From contig NC_134161.1 in NCBI RefSeq assembly GCF_033958435.1, positions 434,001 to 498,000 on the forward strand: a DNA stretch of 64,000 nt. Direction: 5' to 3'. A program made the position numbers and the translations under genes. Below, one piece after another: positions 1-11,979 of this stretch (position 1 is the first letter of the stretch; each line of letters begins with the position of its first letter). The notes below the pieces were generated by a model, which was given only the letters and a program-made list of their open reading frames with translations, had not been told where the DNA came from and did not search any database. The stretch is from Carettochelys insculpta (taxonomy: Eukaryota; Chordata; Testudines; Carettochelyidae).

Positions 1-1186
1 TGTTTCTCTGTTAGAAACATGCGGCAGGAGCGGCTGAGCACTGACCTGTCTGAGAGGGCCAGGAGCCGACACACTGGGAATGTGACTCCCCAATGCTCAG
101 TGGCTCAGGACGTGATGCTGAGCGTGAAGCTAATTACTAGAATGAAAGGTATCACCTCTCTGCGCTACTAACAGACAAAGAGCTTTGGGGGTTTCCTCCA
201 CTGCTCCCCACACCCACTCTGCAACCACCTCAGCCAGCCACCTGTCTGTGTCTGTTACTCCCTCCTCCGGAAGGCTGGCCGCCATCTCCTGCCATCTCTC
301 CGAACTCTCCAGCATGGCCCACACCCCTGGGATGCTGCAAAGGAGGTTAGAGGAAGCCCTGGCTCCAGCTGCTCCATCGTTTACACTCTGCAAAGGTTTC
401 CCATCGGCATGGCAGGCTCTCCCGCGTTTTATTTCTGGTCTACACTGCAAACTGCTGCGTCTTTCTTCCTCTGCCCCATCAAAGGCCAGCAGAGATCATC
501 CCGAGGCACTTTGGCCAATTGCTGAATTCTGTTGACCTCTTTATTGCCCATTACAGTGATGCAAGGCAACCCTGGGGACAGAATTATTCACACTGTATTT
601 ATGGTTGGTTGAGGAGTACTGGAAAGGGGCTGTAACTGCACAATAAGCCAGCTGGTGGGTCATCACCAAATGGGGCATGCAGCAGTGTAGCATGCTCTGA
701 TTGCTCCTTCCCTCACTCCACTTGTTCCTGGGCAGCAATTGGCATACAACAGTAGTCAGGACTTTTCCATGCTAAGAAACTCCTCAGCTAGGAACATCTA
801 TGTAATTCGTGGCTTTTCTCCTATGTCAGCCTGGCCCAAATGAGTTAGATTGGAGCTTGGGATCCATTTTACTCCTAAAAACCATTTTGAGGGCAAATAA
901 AACTTTCACCAAGCATTAGGTAAAATGCCAGGAGATTCAGAACCAAGTATTCCCCTGAGTGGAGACCCAGGTTTGGATGAACTGCAAAGGGATCTCTGTC
1001 CTTGTGCACAGTGCGAATGACCACCATAACATGCACAAGAACAGAACAGCTAAAACATCTCATGCTCAGGAATTCCCTACACAACTGAATGCCGAGGGAC
1101 ACAGATTGTTTTTGAACATCCTGCAGTGTTGTTATTCATCAAGACTGTGGAACTGTAATTGTGGATCATTTGCATAGAAATCAACC
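1..1186. other. No recognisable gene
   Basis: Mixed-composition DNA with short chance reading frames on both strands. Nothing recognised before the CR1 tail at 1187. Confidence 0.6.
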
Positions 1187-1384
1187 ACAAACTAGGAGGG
1201 TGGTGAAGCATGGAATGGTCTCCCCAGGGAAGTGGTGGAGTCTCCATCCCTGGAGGTGTTTGAGTCTCGCCTCGACAAAGCCCTGGCTGGGCTGATCTGA
1301 TGGGTTTGGTCCTGCTTAGGGCAGGGGGCTGGACCTGATGGCTTTTTTTAGGTCTCTTCCAGCTGTATTGTTCTATGTTTCTAC
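1187..1384 (+). mobile_element. CR1 LINE, 3' end
   Basis: Shows the CR1 end of ORF2 and 3' UTR: GGAGGGTGGTGAAGCATGG, CTCCATCCCTGGAGGTGTTT and CAGGGGGCTGGACCTGATGG, ending TTGTTCTATGTTTCTA, close to the usual ATTCTATGA-type terminal repeats. Severely 5'-truncated. Confidence 0.95.
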
Positions 1385-4300
1385 GATAAAAGAATGTGTG
1401 GATCAAGAGGACAGCAGAAACAAATGTCAGCAGACACAGTACAAGCACCTGACAATGAAACACAGGTACACAACAAATGAATGGAGGTAAATGGAAGTAT
1501 AAGAAACCGTTGCAATACAGCAATATCAGTTTAGAAGAGCTGTAGAAATGGGGTCCCTTGGTTTGCTCTGAGATACACAGCTCTGTTAGTAAGTATTTTT
1601 AAGTGATGACTGGAGCCAGGGAATAATAATAATAATAACAAAAGCAACAACAACAGCACTCGCAAATGGAATAGATTACTCGTGTTCTCTATTAACATGT
1701 CTAGTAAGGACCTTATCTGTCAAAAGTCATTTCCTGAACCATTTTTTTCATCTCTTGTTACAGACATACTTGCAGTTTCAAATTACCAAAAGAATTGAAA
1801 CTGGAGGGTTTATACTGTGATATTTTGAAAAATAAAATCTGCAGAATTTCCCACACTTTTCAAATCTTGGGCCTGGAATGTTTTAAAAGTGTGGCACGAA
1901 ATTCACCCAGGAGTAAAACCCGGTGTGTAAGAGAGAAGAGAGACAATACACTCAGCGTACGGGTCAGTGGTCTCACCACACCAGCTTCCCATGGACCCAC
2001 CTAAAGTCAGTGCCCCATTGTGCTGGGTGTTGCAAAAATGCATAAGGAGGTATCTACACACCAAAGTTATTTTAAAACAAAGGACCATTTTGTATTCACA
2101 TGAAAACATCAGGAAGCAGGGTGCTTTTGAAAGTGGGGTTTCCTCTGGAATGAACCCCTTCTACACAACTTTTTGGCTTTCAAAAACAGCTCTTCTGGAA
2201 GTGCGATCCCACGTGACTATGCAAGTGAGGCAGGAGATAAGTTAACCCATGCCTCATTTGCAGTTTCAAGCCTACTCGTCTACATTGTGCTTCCGAAAGC
2301 AGAATGCAGTGTAGCCATAGCTACGCTGTTCACTCACTATTCAGTTCCACTGGGGAGGGCAGCAGCTTAACCTAATGTTTTCCCTGCCTTTGCCCAGCAC
2401 AAGCCTGATCAGGCTCTCACCTTCCCCTGCGTTTTGATCATGTTGTTAATAAACTCTTGATTCTGAAAAGGAAAAGGAAGCTTGTGGCATTCCTTCTGTG
2501 AAGGGCAGCACCCATTCCAGGAAGAAAACTGAAATTAAACGTGAAGTAAAATTGGCATAATTAAAGTAGGCTCGGTAGTGAAAGTGAGGAAGATAGTGGT
2601 AAAAACACACACATATAGAAAGTGTAAGGAAGTAGAATACGTAAAAAAATTGTGAGCATGTATCACATTACGACTCGTGTGTACGCTGTTCTTAAAATAA
2701 GGGTTACAAAAATATTTAATAAGGACCATCTTGAATGCAAATGCATTGTGGCTCTTGAATTACTGAGTTTTTACCAAATTTAAAAAAAAGATTCCTCTTC
2801 CTATTTGGTTGCCAACTCCCTACCTTAGCTGGGGTTCTTTCAAAAGTTCCCATGGAGTGTCTACACACAAAATGAGTCCTTTTCGAAATTAAATTAAAAG
2901 AATACATCCCTTTCTTTCAGAGGCCCTCTTTTGCTCCTGGATCAAAACAGCATTCCACATGGTGCTGGATTTTTCAGTCCCTTGACCATTCTTTTGAAAG
3001 AGCAGGGCTGGGTGGACACTCGCTATTGAAAAAGTTGATTTTTTTTAATCCACTTTTTTATGCGCACACGCCATATTTCAGAAGAAGTTTCTCTGGAAGA
3101 GCCGTTGTGGAAGACCTTCTTTTGAAGCATTGCTGTAGTGTAGAGGCAGCCTGAGCGCTGGAGGAAATGAGGTGCCCTGCAACCTGTGGGGTTTACAGAT
3201 GCAGTGGAAAGCATATTAGGTTTTTAAGTTGTGATAATGGCTGTGTGTTAATGCTAGTCAACTAAAGGGTTGTAGGTTCAAATCCTCTCAGAGTTGCTTT
3301 AACTGGCCCATGGTAACAAGGGCAGCTTTTGCAGACCAAGCATCACGGTAAATGTGGCCAAACGGGCTCAAGATGAGGGAAGACAGACAGAACTGGCCAC
3401 TGGGAACGAGGAGTCTCTGCATAACATGGAGGTGGGTTCACACTCCCCCATGCCTGCAAAAGTGAAACAGCAAGACGAGAAAAGGAAAGTTGAGCTGACT
3501 TCTTCACACTGAGCCCTGCTCAATGCCTTTTGGTGGTGCTGCTTTCTGGAAGCGTAATGGTAAAAATTCTACTGCTCCTTTTCCCTGACTCTTAGGCCCA
3601 GGTCACCCCCCCATCCCTCATGTGCATAGGATGGTTGGGCAGCTGCAGCAGGACCCACGAAAGCACAGGACCTAGTGCAGCCACCTTCACTTGTCCTATC
3701 AATGGAACAGCCCTGATAACAGACAGACCTCAAGAAGAACACCCCTCCTCTGCTTTCACTTACCCCAGCTCTGCCCTCTCCACATCTGCTGCTGCTGCTA
3801 TGGCTTCCCTGGAGCCTCTGCCAGCAGCACACACTCAGCTGGTTGCAGTTCTCTCCATGAAGCCAAGGGAGGGGTTTTGCTCTCACTTCACAGAAGCTCA
3901 AGTCCATGGAATGGGGCCATTGGCTTTGCTTGCACACCAGCCTTTCTCCTCAGCTGTCATCTCTGAGCACAGGTGCAGGAAGTGAGGGAGCAACTGTGCC
4001 AGTTACAGAAGATCTCTGAACACTCTGGATCCTCTGCAGAAGGCTGGGTTGGAAACACCCAGGTAAGCGTTAGAGGCAAGCACTCAGTCAGACATCCACG
4101 GCAGGACATTGTTGCTGTGTGTGCTCGAGATGCCTTGAGTTCTACACAGCAGTGAGAAGAGATGAGCAGTTGGAGTCACCCAGCTCTGCCCCTCCTAAAA
4201 GGCTGGTGCGTATGGAAATGCCGTGTGTTCTCCTGCTGAAGAGCGAGAGGGTGGGAAAGGGCCTCTTCCACACGGACTTTTCTAATGGGATTGGAGAGGT

Positions 4301-4472
4301 CAGAATGAGGCCATTTCTTGTGGCAAAAAAGGGGTGTGTGTCAGCAGTGAAGTTTGAAACTGTGTCCCTCACGGAGAGCACAAACCCAATTGAGGGGAAG
4401 ACAGAGCCTTGGGTCAGGCACCTGCGAACACTTTGCTTCTGTGCTGTGACAGGGTAGCAGAAGCCCTCAGCA
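1385..4472. other. No recognisable gene
   Basis: Contains an imperfect AAT/CAA microsatellite (1624-1660) and one SINE scrap (3239). Frames at 3569-3985 overlap on both strands with no domain and are not supported as genes. Confidence 0.6.
3239..3292 (+). repeat. tRNA-derived SINE scrap
   Basis: GGCTGTGTGTTAATGCTAGT and TAGGTTCAAATCCTC are A-box- and B-box-like, in the same arrangement as the tRNA-Ser-like copies at 10041 and 13852. Confidence 0.45.
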
Positions 4473-4548
4473 GCACAGCCTGATTAGTGGGTAGAGCATG
4501 AGACTCTTAATTTCAGCATCATGGGTTTAAGCCTGCTGGGTGGGTCCC
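4473..4548 (+). repeat. tRNA-Lys-derived SINE head
   Basis: AGTGGGTAGAGCATGAGACT with CTT at the anticodon position (ACTCTTAAT) and GGGTTTAAGCC as B box closely follow tRNA-Lys. The acceptor stem does not pair, so this is a SINE or tRNA fossil, not a gene. tRNA-Lys SINEs are known from turtles. Confidence 0.75.
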
Positions 4549-4859
4549 TTCTTGCACAGGTAATTTCAGCTTACAGAGCAATTCTCTAAAACCTTTCCCT
4601 GATGTCTTGGCCTCAGGCAGGAAAAGTCTGCTCTTTGTCCTCAGCTCTAGTAGAAGTGAAGAGTGGCCAAAATGATATATCCAACATCCTTGGAGAGTGA
4701 AAAAGGATTGTCTTCTCTTCAGTTCTATCCCCACCTGCCCAAAGGAAAGAAAAGAAAACCCTTCACCACCTAACTGTCCCCCTTCAGCGCTCTGTCACTT
4801 CACAACTTTCTGCATTGGGCCTATGAATGAGCTACAGATACCAGGGAGAAATAAGCAAA

Positions 4860-5935
4860 TGAGGTTTGTATTTTATAGGGCTTCATCTGGACTCTGGGCC
4901 TTTTCTTGGGAGATTGTAAGCTGTGTTTACAGTGTCTCATTTTGTCATCCCCAAGACTTCTGCTCCCACCTCAGCCTGGCACTACTATTCTCTAAGACGT
5001 TCATTTTAGCTACCTTCTCAACACATCTCTTTAGTTCTTCACTGGGGGCTTCTTTTTCTTTCAGCAACTTTTCATTTGTAGTTATTGCACTAGAAACGTC
5101 ATGCTGGAAGTCACAGAGATCTGGACATCTGGGCAGCTGTTCAGTCTTCTCCGGTTCCTGTTTGAGGAGATAGTTTTCCTACTCCAGTAAGAGAGTTTGA
5201 ACCTTGACTTCAGACAACTTTGCCTCCAAGGTAGACACCAGAGTTGATGACAACTTTACATTTGTCCAGCTCCTCTGTCAGCTTCAATCTCTCTTTTTCC
5301 CATTCTTCTTTTGCCTGACTAATCTTGCCAGCCACTGATTGAGATCTGCTTGGTGTGTTAAAGTCTTTTAGCTAAATTCTGCAGTTTCAAAGTCTAGTTG
5401 CTGGTTTTCAAATCTGTTTTCTCAGCCCTCTTCTTCACAGACACCTTTTTTTTTTTTTTTTTTTTTTTGCCGCCACATTTCTGCTTGAGATCCATTTAAC
5501 TCCTGTAATTTCAGGTTGGAAACACTACGTTCCCCATTTAACAGGGTTATTTCCTCCTTCAGAAGAGCGTTTCCTTCTCTGAGCTTTTCAGACTCGCATC
5601 TTTCTTTTTTCCTTTTGATGTTTCTCCAGGAATTCACATCGTAGCTCTTCTCTCTCAACAGTATACTTCTGTGTCAAGCTTTTCAACTGCTCCCAGAAAA
5701 GCTGTTCCTCCTCCTCCTTTTCTTCCTGCAGTCTGTACCAGAGCTCTCATCTTTTCGTTCGTCCAAACACCATTCTGGAGCAGCTCTTCCTGCCATCAGT
5801 TAAAGTTCTCAGTATGGTTACAATCCCCTCTAACTGGCACAGAATTGTCAGACTGTTAAAATCTTGGTACAGCTGGTGCTTCTGAGCTCGCTGTGCGTAT
5901 TTCATCTCCTCCAGCACTTATTTTCCTTCCCACAT
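4860..5935 (-). pseudogene. NIN: Decayed ninein (NIN) copy
   Basis: Translated from 5935 downwards, the minus strand gives a coiled-coil protein broken by stop codons and frame changes. Pieces in shifting frames include LEEMKYAQRAQKHQLYQDF, EREELRCEFLEKHQKE, NLKLQELNGSQAEMW, EAKLSEVKVQTLLLE, RCPDLCDFQ, NEKLLKEKEAPSEELK, EQKSWG and QEKAQSPDEAL, in that order. From memory these fall in the same order in the C-terminal coiled coil of ninein, the centrosomal microtubule-anchoring protein (NLKL.LNGSQEEMW, LSEVK, HRCPDLSDFQ, NEKLLKEKEALSEEL). There are several in-frame stops, and a 26-T run at 5443-5468 (poly-A on this strand) replaces part of the coding sequence. No intron is visible, which suggests a retrocopy, but no 3' poly(A) tail or flanking duplication was found, so an ancient duplicated segment is possible. 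It cannot encode ninein. Confidence 0.8.
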
Positions 5936-6026
5936 CCAGAGTTTGGCTGGGGTGCACAGGAGGTGAGTCAGGTTTAATGAAAGTGGAATTTAACCCAAAA
6001 CTTGGATCTTCTCAGCATCTCTACTG

Positions 6027-6176
6027 CAATGGTTCACAACCTATTTACTATTGTAGGCTATGCATGAGACCCACAGTGTGTTATGTGGGCTACGTCCAGT
6101 ACTACCTGTATGTTCATGAAGATGTCACAGCTGGATGCTGATTTAGCTGCAAATGGCCATAGGTTGAGAACCACTG
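6027..6176. mobile_element. hAT-type MITE
   Basis: 150 bp with near-perfect terminal inverted repeats CAATGGTTCACAACCT and AGGTTGAGAACCACTG, the CAGTGGTTCTCAACC signature of hAT non-autonomous elements. A clean 8-bp target duplication is not visible. Confidence 0.8.
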
Positions 6177-8511
6177 TTCTGACAGGTAGATACTGGAGCT
6201 GGTGTGAAGCCAGCCAGAGGAGGTGAGCGCCCTTTTGCGCACAAACAAGGCAGAGCAAAGACAAGGGGATGCAGCTCTTTAAACTTCTAAGGTGGGTGTG
6301 ACGCTCCTTAGAGGCACGCAGGACTGTGAAGCTCCTGCTCCCGCCTGCCCTTAGAATGAGGGAGCCTGAAGGCATCAGCCCTCTCCCCACCAGCAGTACA
6401 AGCACTCTCCTCTCCCTGACATGGACTTTGCCATTCCTCTGCATGCACACGATAGGCCCCTTGCAGCTCCCCACCACCCAAGTGCCCTGCAGCACCCAAC
6501 CCTTAGTCCCCCAGACATGCTCACAACTTTCCTCGTCCCTACCCCAAGGGAACATGTCACATGCACTCACTAGCAGGATCTCCAAGTCCTCACTCCACTT
6601 AATACACAGCGTGGGGAGTTATCGGTAGAGAAAACAGGAACCAATCTGTTACAAAGAAGAGAGATTCCCATGAGACAAAGTGTGAATACTGGAAACAAAT
6701 GGCTACACCAATCGAAATTGAGATCATGCTTGTTGGATCCTAATTTTGACCCTCAGGCCATACCCTTATTTGCTACAGGACAGCTCCCCACAAGTGTTCC
6801 TACAGTGTCCTCATCCAGGCCGGCAGAGACCTCCACTTTCAGAAGTTCAGACTGGCTGGTTGCTTGACTTACCATGGGAGGATGAAATCTCATCCCCTCC
6901 CAACTTCCCTTATGCAGTTACAGAATGGGGCCCTTCAGCCCAAGAGGTCTCTTGTGCAGAGGGGTGGCTTTTGCTTTGTAGCTCTTGGCCTTTTCACACA
7001 AGAGTGATCTTGCCTACCTCCTTCCCCTCCCCATATGCTTGCCCAGGAGGTTACACCAGGATCCTGGGGCCAGATGACAATGGTTAGGCCCTCTTGGTGC
7101 TGGGGTGTCACAACCCATCTTCTTCCTTTAGTCTCCTTCAACCACAAAGTGAACCAGGGAAGTAAGGTCGGAAAGGGGCAAAGAAGCAAGTCAAGCTGAC
7201 GGGAGCACGCAACACTCATCTCGCATCACAGGGACACTTGCTTTAGGTTTTTTCTTACTTGCGATGGCCGAGAAAAGCATCCACAATTGAGAAGTGATGG
7301 TTCCAGAACGCTGCAAGCAGCTGCTCACCTAGCTCACTTGGAAAAGTGTTAGACTGAAGAGCTAAAGGTGCCTGGCGTAACCCCAGGCTTCAGCAGAGGC
7401 CTTAGTGAAGGAGGCTGTGGAATTGCAGGTCTCTCTTTGAAACTTGGCCAGTTTCTTTCTCTGATGCTGGCAAATGCTCCTTTGAAAAGCCTAGTCATCT
7501 TTCTCTTTTCACCTAGGTGCCAGCCCTATGCTTCCTTTCTTCTGTCTTTGAGCCAAAGATGAAGCACCCAGTTAAGGAGAACTTGCTGAGCCCTCCCTAC
7601 ATTCCACGGCTCTACCAGCTGACTTATAGAAAGGTGGCTGTTAAACCTTCTGGCCACAACTTTCTCCAGGTTAACCCATCTATACGTGTTAGAGCAAGTG
7701 CCTCCCAAGTGGCTGGCATTTCAGGAGAGGGGCAGAAGAACCCAGCTGAGATTCTGTGGTGCACTGGTTATCACAAAAGTTCCCCAGATGAAACCAGCAA
7801 GAAAGCAGTGTCTCACTTCTCTCCTGGCAGGCATTCCTGCTTCTCTGGCTGGCCTGGGGCCCAGTATTCCCTGCCCCTATGAGTGCCAGCGAGCAGACAG
7901 CCTCCAGCACGTTTCAATGAAACAGTGAATACTTTTGTAATTAATCACACAAAAACATTAGCCAGCACCATTGGCCAAGTAGCCTGTCATCTCCTTGCTG
8001 TCTGCTATGGGCAGAGAGGCCAAAGAGGGAAAGGAAACAGACTGAGTGGCTGTCAGGGAGCAATGTAGAGCCATGATGGAAGGGGACTCCAGCATGCGCA
8101 CACCCTTTGGTGGCCAGCCTGTTTGGCATGGGGGTTTGGCTGCCTCCTTCCCTCTCCTCTCTCAGCTACTTCCTTTGCCTCAGGACTGATTGCATTGACC
8201 TCATGGCCCAAATGCTTGCTGCCCAAAGGCACACTGTGAGAGACATGCTCTCCAGCCCATGCAGCAGAGGAAGGCTTATCACTGCCTCAACCTGAGGTGG
8301 AGGCTTCCTAGTGGACCTGGCCCGGGTGAGGTTGGGGCTTCCTTGGACCCAGCCTCCCAAAGCTCAGAACCAGATGCACTAAGCCCACATTACTCCTCAC
8401 ATAGGAAGGAGCAGCAGGAGCACTCTTCCAAGGGCACCAGTCCTCCACAGCAGCTTCTCTGCTCCCCGTTTCCTCCCCAGGTCTTCTGACTCAAGGGCTC
8501 CCTCTCCAGAG
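6177..8511. other. No recognisable gene apart from a tRNA-Phe fossil
   Basis: Several 60-175 codon frames occur on both strands at 6058-7219 and 7500-8590. None shows a known domain, conserved motif or bounding splice signals that agree. Confidence 0.55.
7325..7393 (+). repeat. tRNA-Phe-like pseudogene or SINE head
   Basis: CCTAGCTCACTTGGAAAAGT then GTTAGACTGAAGAGCTAAAG and CCTGGCGTAACCCCAGG parallel tRNA-Phe, with GAA in the anticodon position. The B box is mutated and the acceptor stem absent. Confidence 0.7.
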
Positions 8512-9180
8512 AGTAACAGAGAGGGAGCCGTGCTCGTCTACATACTATCAAAACAAAGAAGCAGTCCAGTAGCACTTTAAAGACTAACAAAATAATTTAT
8601 TAGGTGATGAGCTCTCGTGGGACAGACCCACTTCTTCAGCCCAGAGCCAGACTCAATATTTAAGGCACAGAGAACCAAAAACAGTAATCAAGGTTGACAA
8701 ATCAGAAAAAAATATCAAGGTGAGCAAATCAGAGAGCAGAGGGGCGGGGGTGGGGGAGTCAAGAATTAGATTAAGCCAAGTATGCCAAAGAGCCCCTATA
8801 ACGTCCCAGGAAATTTGCATCCCAGTTCAAACCACATCTGCTTTAGAAACAGAAGCTGCTGAACACTCTTTCATATTCAAATTTGACACATTAACACGTG
8901 GTTTGAACCGGGATGCAAATTGCCTGGGAGATTATAGGGGCTCTTTGGCATACTTGGCTTACTCTAATTCTACACACACACACACCCCACCCCTCTGCTC
9001 TCTGATTTGCTCACCTTGATAATTTTTTTCTGATTTGTCAACTTTACTGGTTTTGGTTCTCTGTGCCTTAAATATTGAGTCTGTTCTGGTCTGGCTACGG
9101 TCTGAAGAAGTGGGTCTGTCCCATGAAAGCTCACCTAAGAAATTATTTTGTTCGTCTTTAAAGTGCTGCTTGGCATCTTT
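8512..9180. mobile_element. Foldback Penelope-like element (two inverted copies)
   Basis: The left arm starts AGTAACAGAGAGGGAGCCGT, the terminal sequence of this PLE family, and runs minus-oriented to about 8835. After a 62-nt spacer the right arm (8898 to about 9178) repeats it in inverse, plus-oriented order: GTGGTTTGAACCGGGATGCA ... GAAGAAGTGGGTCTGTCCCA ... TCTTTAAAGTGCTGCTTGG. The right arm and spacer encode the PLE C-terminus (FIFKFDTLTRGLNRDANCL). The arms of about 290 nt are very similar, with a few indels and a CA microsatellite. Confidence 0.88.
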
Positions 9181-10869
9181 TCTCTAGGAAGTGAGGAAGT
9201 CATACAAACAGGACTCTACTACTCCAGCCAAACGTGCAACCCTGCACTTCATCAGAGGCAATTGTAGTACTCTAGAAATCCCGTTCAGTCCCATTCAAGT
9301 ACCCATGGCTAAGTCCGTGCTATGAAACTAGATTGACTATGTTAAGGTCAATTTTGTAGTGCCCAGTTTTAAGGAGCTGGAGGTCAACCCAGGAGAAAAG
9401 AGAGGCTCACAGCTATGTGTCAACATGCACCATCAATGAGAACAAAAGTCCCCGTGGTGCTGCTCAGCTGAGTGACGTTGGAATCGCTCCTGAGCAGCTG
9501 CACAAGCACACAGCTGACAGGGAACAGGGCCACAATCACAGGGCCACATCCAACCCTGCTGTGCTTTGGCTCACTCCACGGCACAAGGGCTCAGCTCCCT
9601 GGGATGCACTGAGTGAGGGAGCTGGCAGGTGGAAGGGGTCCGATGCCCTCTCAGCTGTGGGGCAGGTCACCCACATGCCCCTGAGCTCCGCCCATGCTGG
9701 AGGCAGCCGGACAGCTTAAGCAGCACACAGTGTCAGATGGGGGTAGATACGCGTATTTGGGGAAGGGGTCCTGAGTCCGGCATCCCAGCCATGTGCTTCA
9801 GCCATGGCCCTGACTTCCTCTTCCACATCCAGCCTCCAGGTCAGAGCTGTTCCCGTTCCCTCCAGGGGGAGGGGTGATGTTCAAGGTGCTCTCCTGTGCC
9901 ATTGCACGTGGCTGAGCACAGAGAGCCCCAAACCCCCTGCGTGCCGGGCGCCAGGTTGCTGTTTGAATTCTGTATTGTGGATGACATCAGACCTCGGCCC
10001 TGTCTGTACCAATGTCTGTAACACTGATGGAGCTCACACCTGTGATGGCTGAGCGGCTAAGGTGTCAGGTAACAATCCTACAGGGCTTCTGTGTACAGGT
10101 TCAAAGCCTGAATATGGCGATGTGTGTGTGTGTTTCAGCCAAACCCCTATCCAGGGCAATACAGCTGCACATCCCCTGAGACACTCTGCAAATGGGCTGC
10201 TTGTGGGCCGAGCCTGCTGCAAAAAGTCTCTCTGTGCTGGAGGAAATGCTGAGGGTGTGGCTTGGTCATGGCTCCGGAGACATGCTGGTTGCTGCCACCT
10301 TTCAGGAGCTGAGAGCAAAGCTCCAGGCAAATGGGTGTCCCCCTTTTTCTCCACTCAGATCTGTTTCTGAAATGGTGCCCTGCTCTGCCTCTTCCACCAG
10401 GCCCTGATGCTCTCTGCCCCTTCCTGTCCCTGCCCCACCTCCTGCTCCCCTCAGGCAGGAAATAGTGACAGATGCCAAGCTCCATGGTAGCTCCACTGAC
10501 AGGATGGGGCTGGGGGAGCCAGAAGTGGGGCAGTGGAGCTTTAGGGGATGAGCCAAAGGGCAGATGGAAGGTTAAGGGTGCACAGATGGTCTGAGCAGCA
10601 GACAGGGATAATAGCTGCTGTGAGGTTGGCTGAGCTATCTAAAATGGTGCCTTCTGATCCAACCTTCTCTGGGGATTGAGTTTTCAATGCCACCCCGGAC
10701 ACTCTCTTCCCTATCTGTGAGGTGATGGGCTTTCAAGCCTTCTCTGGCTCTACTTTCTTAGCTCTCTTTGCTTTAAGCTGCTGGTTGAGGAGGAGAGTGG
10801 GCCAGGCGATTGGATGAATCCCAAGCATTGTTACAGGCTGGAGGTCTGACTGGCTCAGTAGCAGTTTTG
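9181..10869. other. No recognisable gene
   Basis: GC-richer stretch with chance frames; a SINE head at 10041 and a short GT run near 10116. Confidence 0.55.
10041..10112 (+). repeat. tRNA-Ser/Leu-like SINE head
   Basis: GTGATGGCTGAGCGGCTAAG has a type II tRNA A box, and TACAGGTTCAAAGCC a B box. Not foldable as a functional tRNA. Confidence 0.55.
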
Positions 10870-11540
10870 CAGAAAAGGACCTGGGAGTTGTAGTGGACGA
10901 GAAGCTGGACATGAGCCAACAGTGTGCCGTTGTAGCCAAGAAAGCTGATAGCATATTAGGTTGCATCAAGAGGAACGTTGCCAGTAGAGCCAGAGAAGTG
11001 ATTATTCCTCTTTATTCAGCCTTCGTGAGGCCGCATCTAGAGTACTGTGTCCAGTTCTGGGCCCCCATTTATAGGACGGATGTGGATACACTGGAGAGGG
11101 TCCAGCGGAGGGCGACCAAAATAATTAGGGGGCTGGAGCATATGACTTATGAAGAAAGGTTGAGGGAATTGGGACTGTTTAGTCTACAGAAGAGAAGGCT
11201 GAGGGGGGACTTGATAACAGCCTTCAACTTACTGAATGGAGACTGGAGAGAGGCTGTTCACAGTGGTCACGGATGGCAGATGACGGAACAATGGCCTCAA
11301 GGTGTGGTTGGAAAGGTCCAGATTGAACATTAGGAAAAACTTTTTCACTAGGAGGGTGGTGAAGCATGAAATGGTCTACCAGGGAAGGAGTGGAGTCTCC
11401 ATCCCTGGAGGTATTTAATGTCTTGCCTCGACAAAGCCCTGACAAGGCTGATCTGATGGGTTTGGTCCTGCTTAGAGCAGGGGGCTGGACTCGATGGCTT
11501 TTTTAGGTCTCTTCCAGCTCTATTGTTCTATGATTCTATG
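10870..11540 (+). mobile_element. CR1 LINE, C-terminal reverse transcriptase and 3' tail
   Basis: Plus-strand reading [29 protein letters not shown]... to [19 protein letters not shown] is the CR1 ORF2 thumb/C-terminal region. The frame is then lost near 11225 and the 3' UTR follows, ending TTCTATGATTCTATGA. 5'-truncated upstream of the catalytic core. Confidence 0.95.
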
Positions 11541-11979
11541 ACAGAGCCATGGGCCAAGCCAGTGGGAAATGGTGGGGTGATAACAAAGTCCACAAGTAGC
11601 TGTATTCTTTCCAACCCACTCGATGCAATCCCAGGGTTGCGGTGGCTGGAGGGTAGGTGGTGGAGATTAGGAGGACACACCCCCCCCGCCCGTGGTAACA
11701 CAGGCTGTGCACTCACACAATATGTCTTACAGACCTTTCAGGGGCTGGCTCAGTGGCAGGTGATGACAGGAGGGTGTGAGCCACAGCAGTAGCCTCCCTC
11801 AGAGCAGCTGAGATAAGCACAACAGCAAGGCCCCTGTGGCTTGATTTGTGGGGAGAGCTTTATATAAGAGGAGATTCCAGCCAATTTCTGGGAGATTGCT
11901 CTAAAAGTGAGACACTGTCCCCACAACTTACTGATGGAGCCTAGAGCGTCTCTGACACTCCTCCAGATCCTGGTAGCAT

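Noticed and set aside
3569..3985. 120-codon frames on both strands
   Set aside because: Mutually overlapping, no recognisable domain, low-complexity serine/cysteine content.
7325..7393. Functional tRNA-Phe gene
   Set aside because: The acceptor stem does not pair and the B box is mutated.
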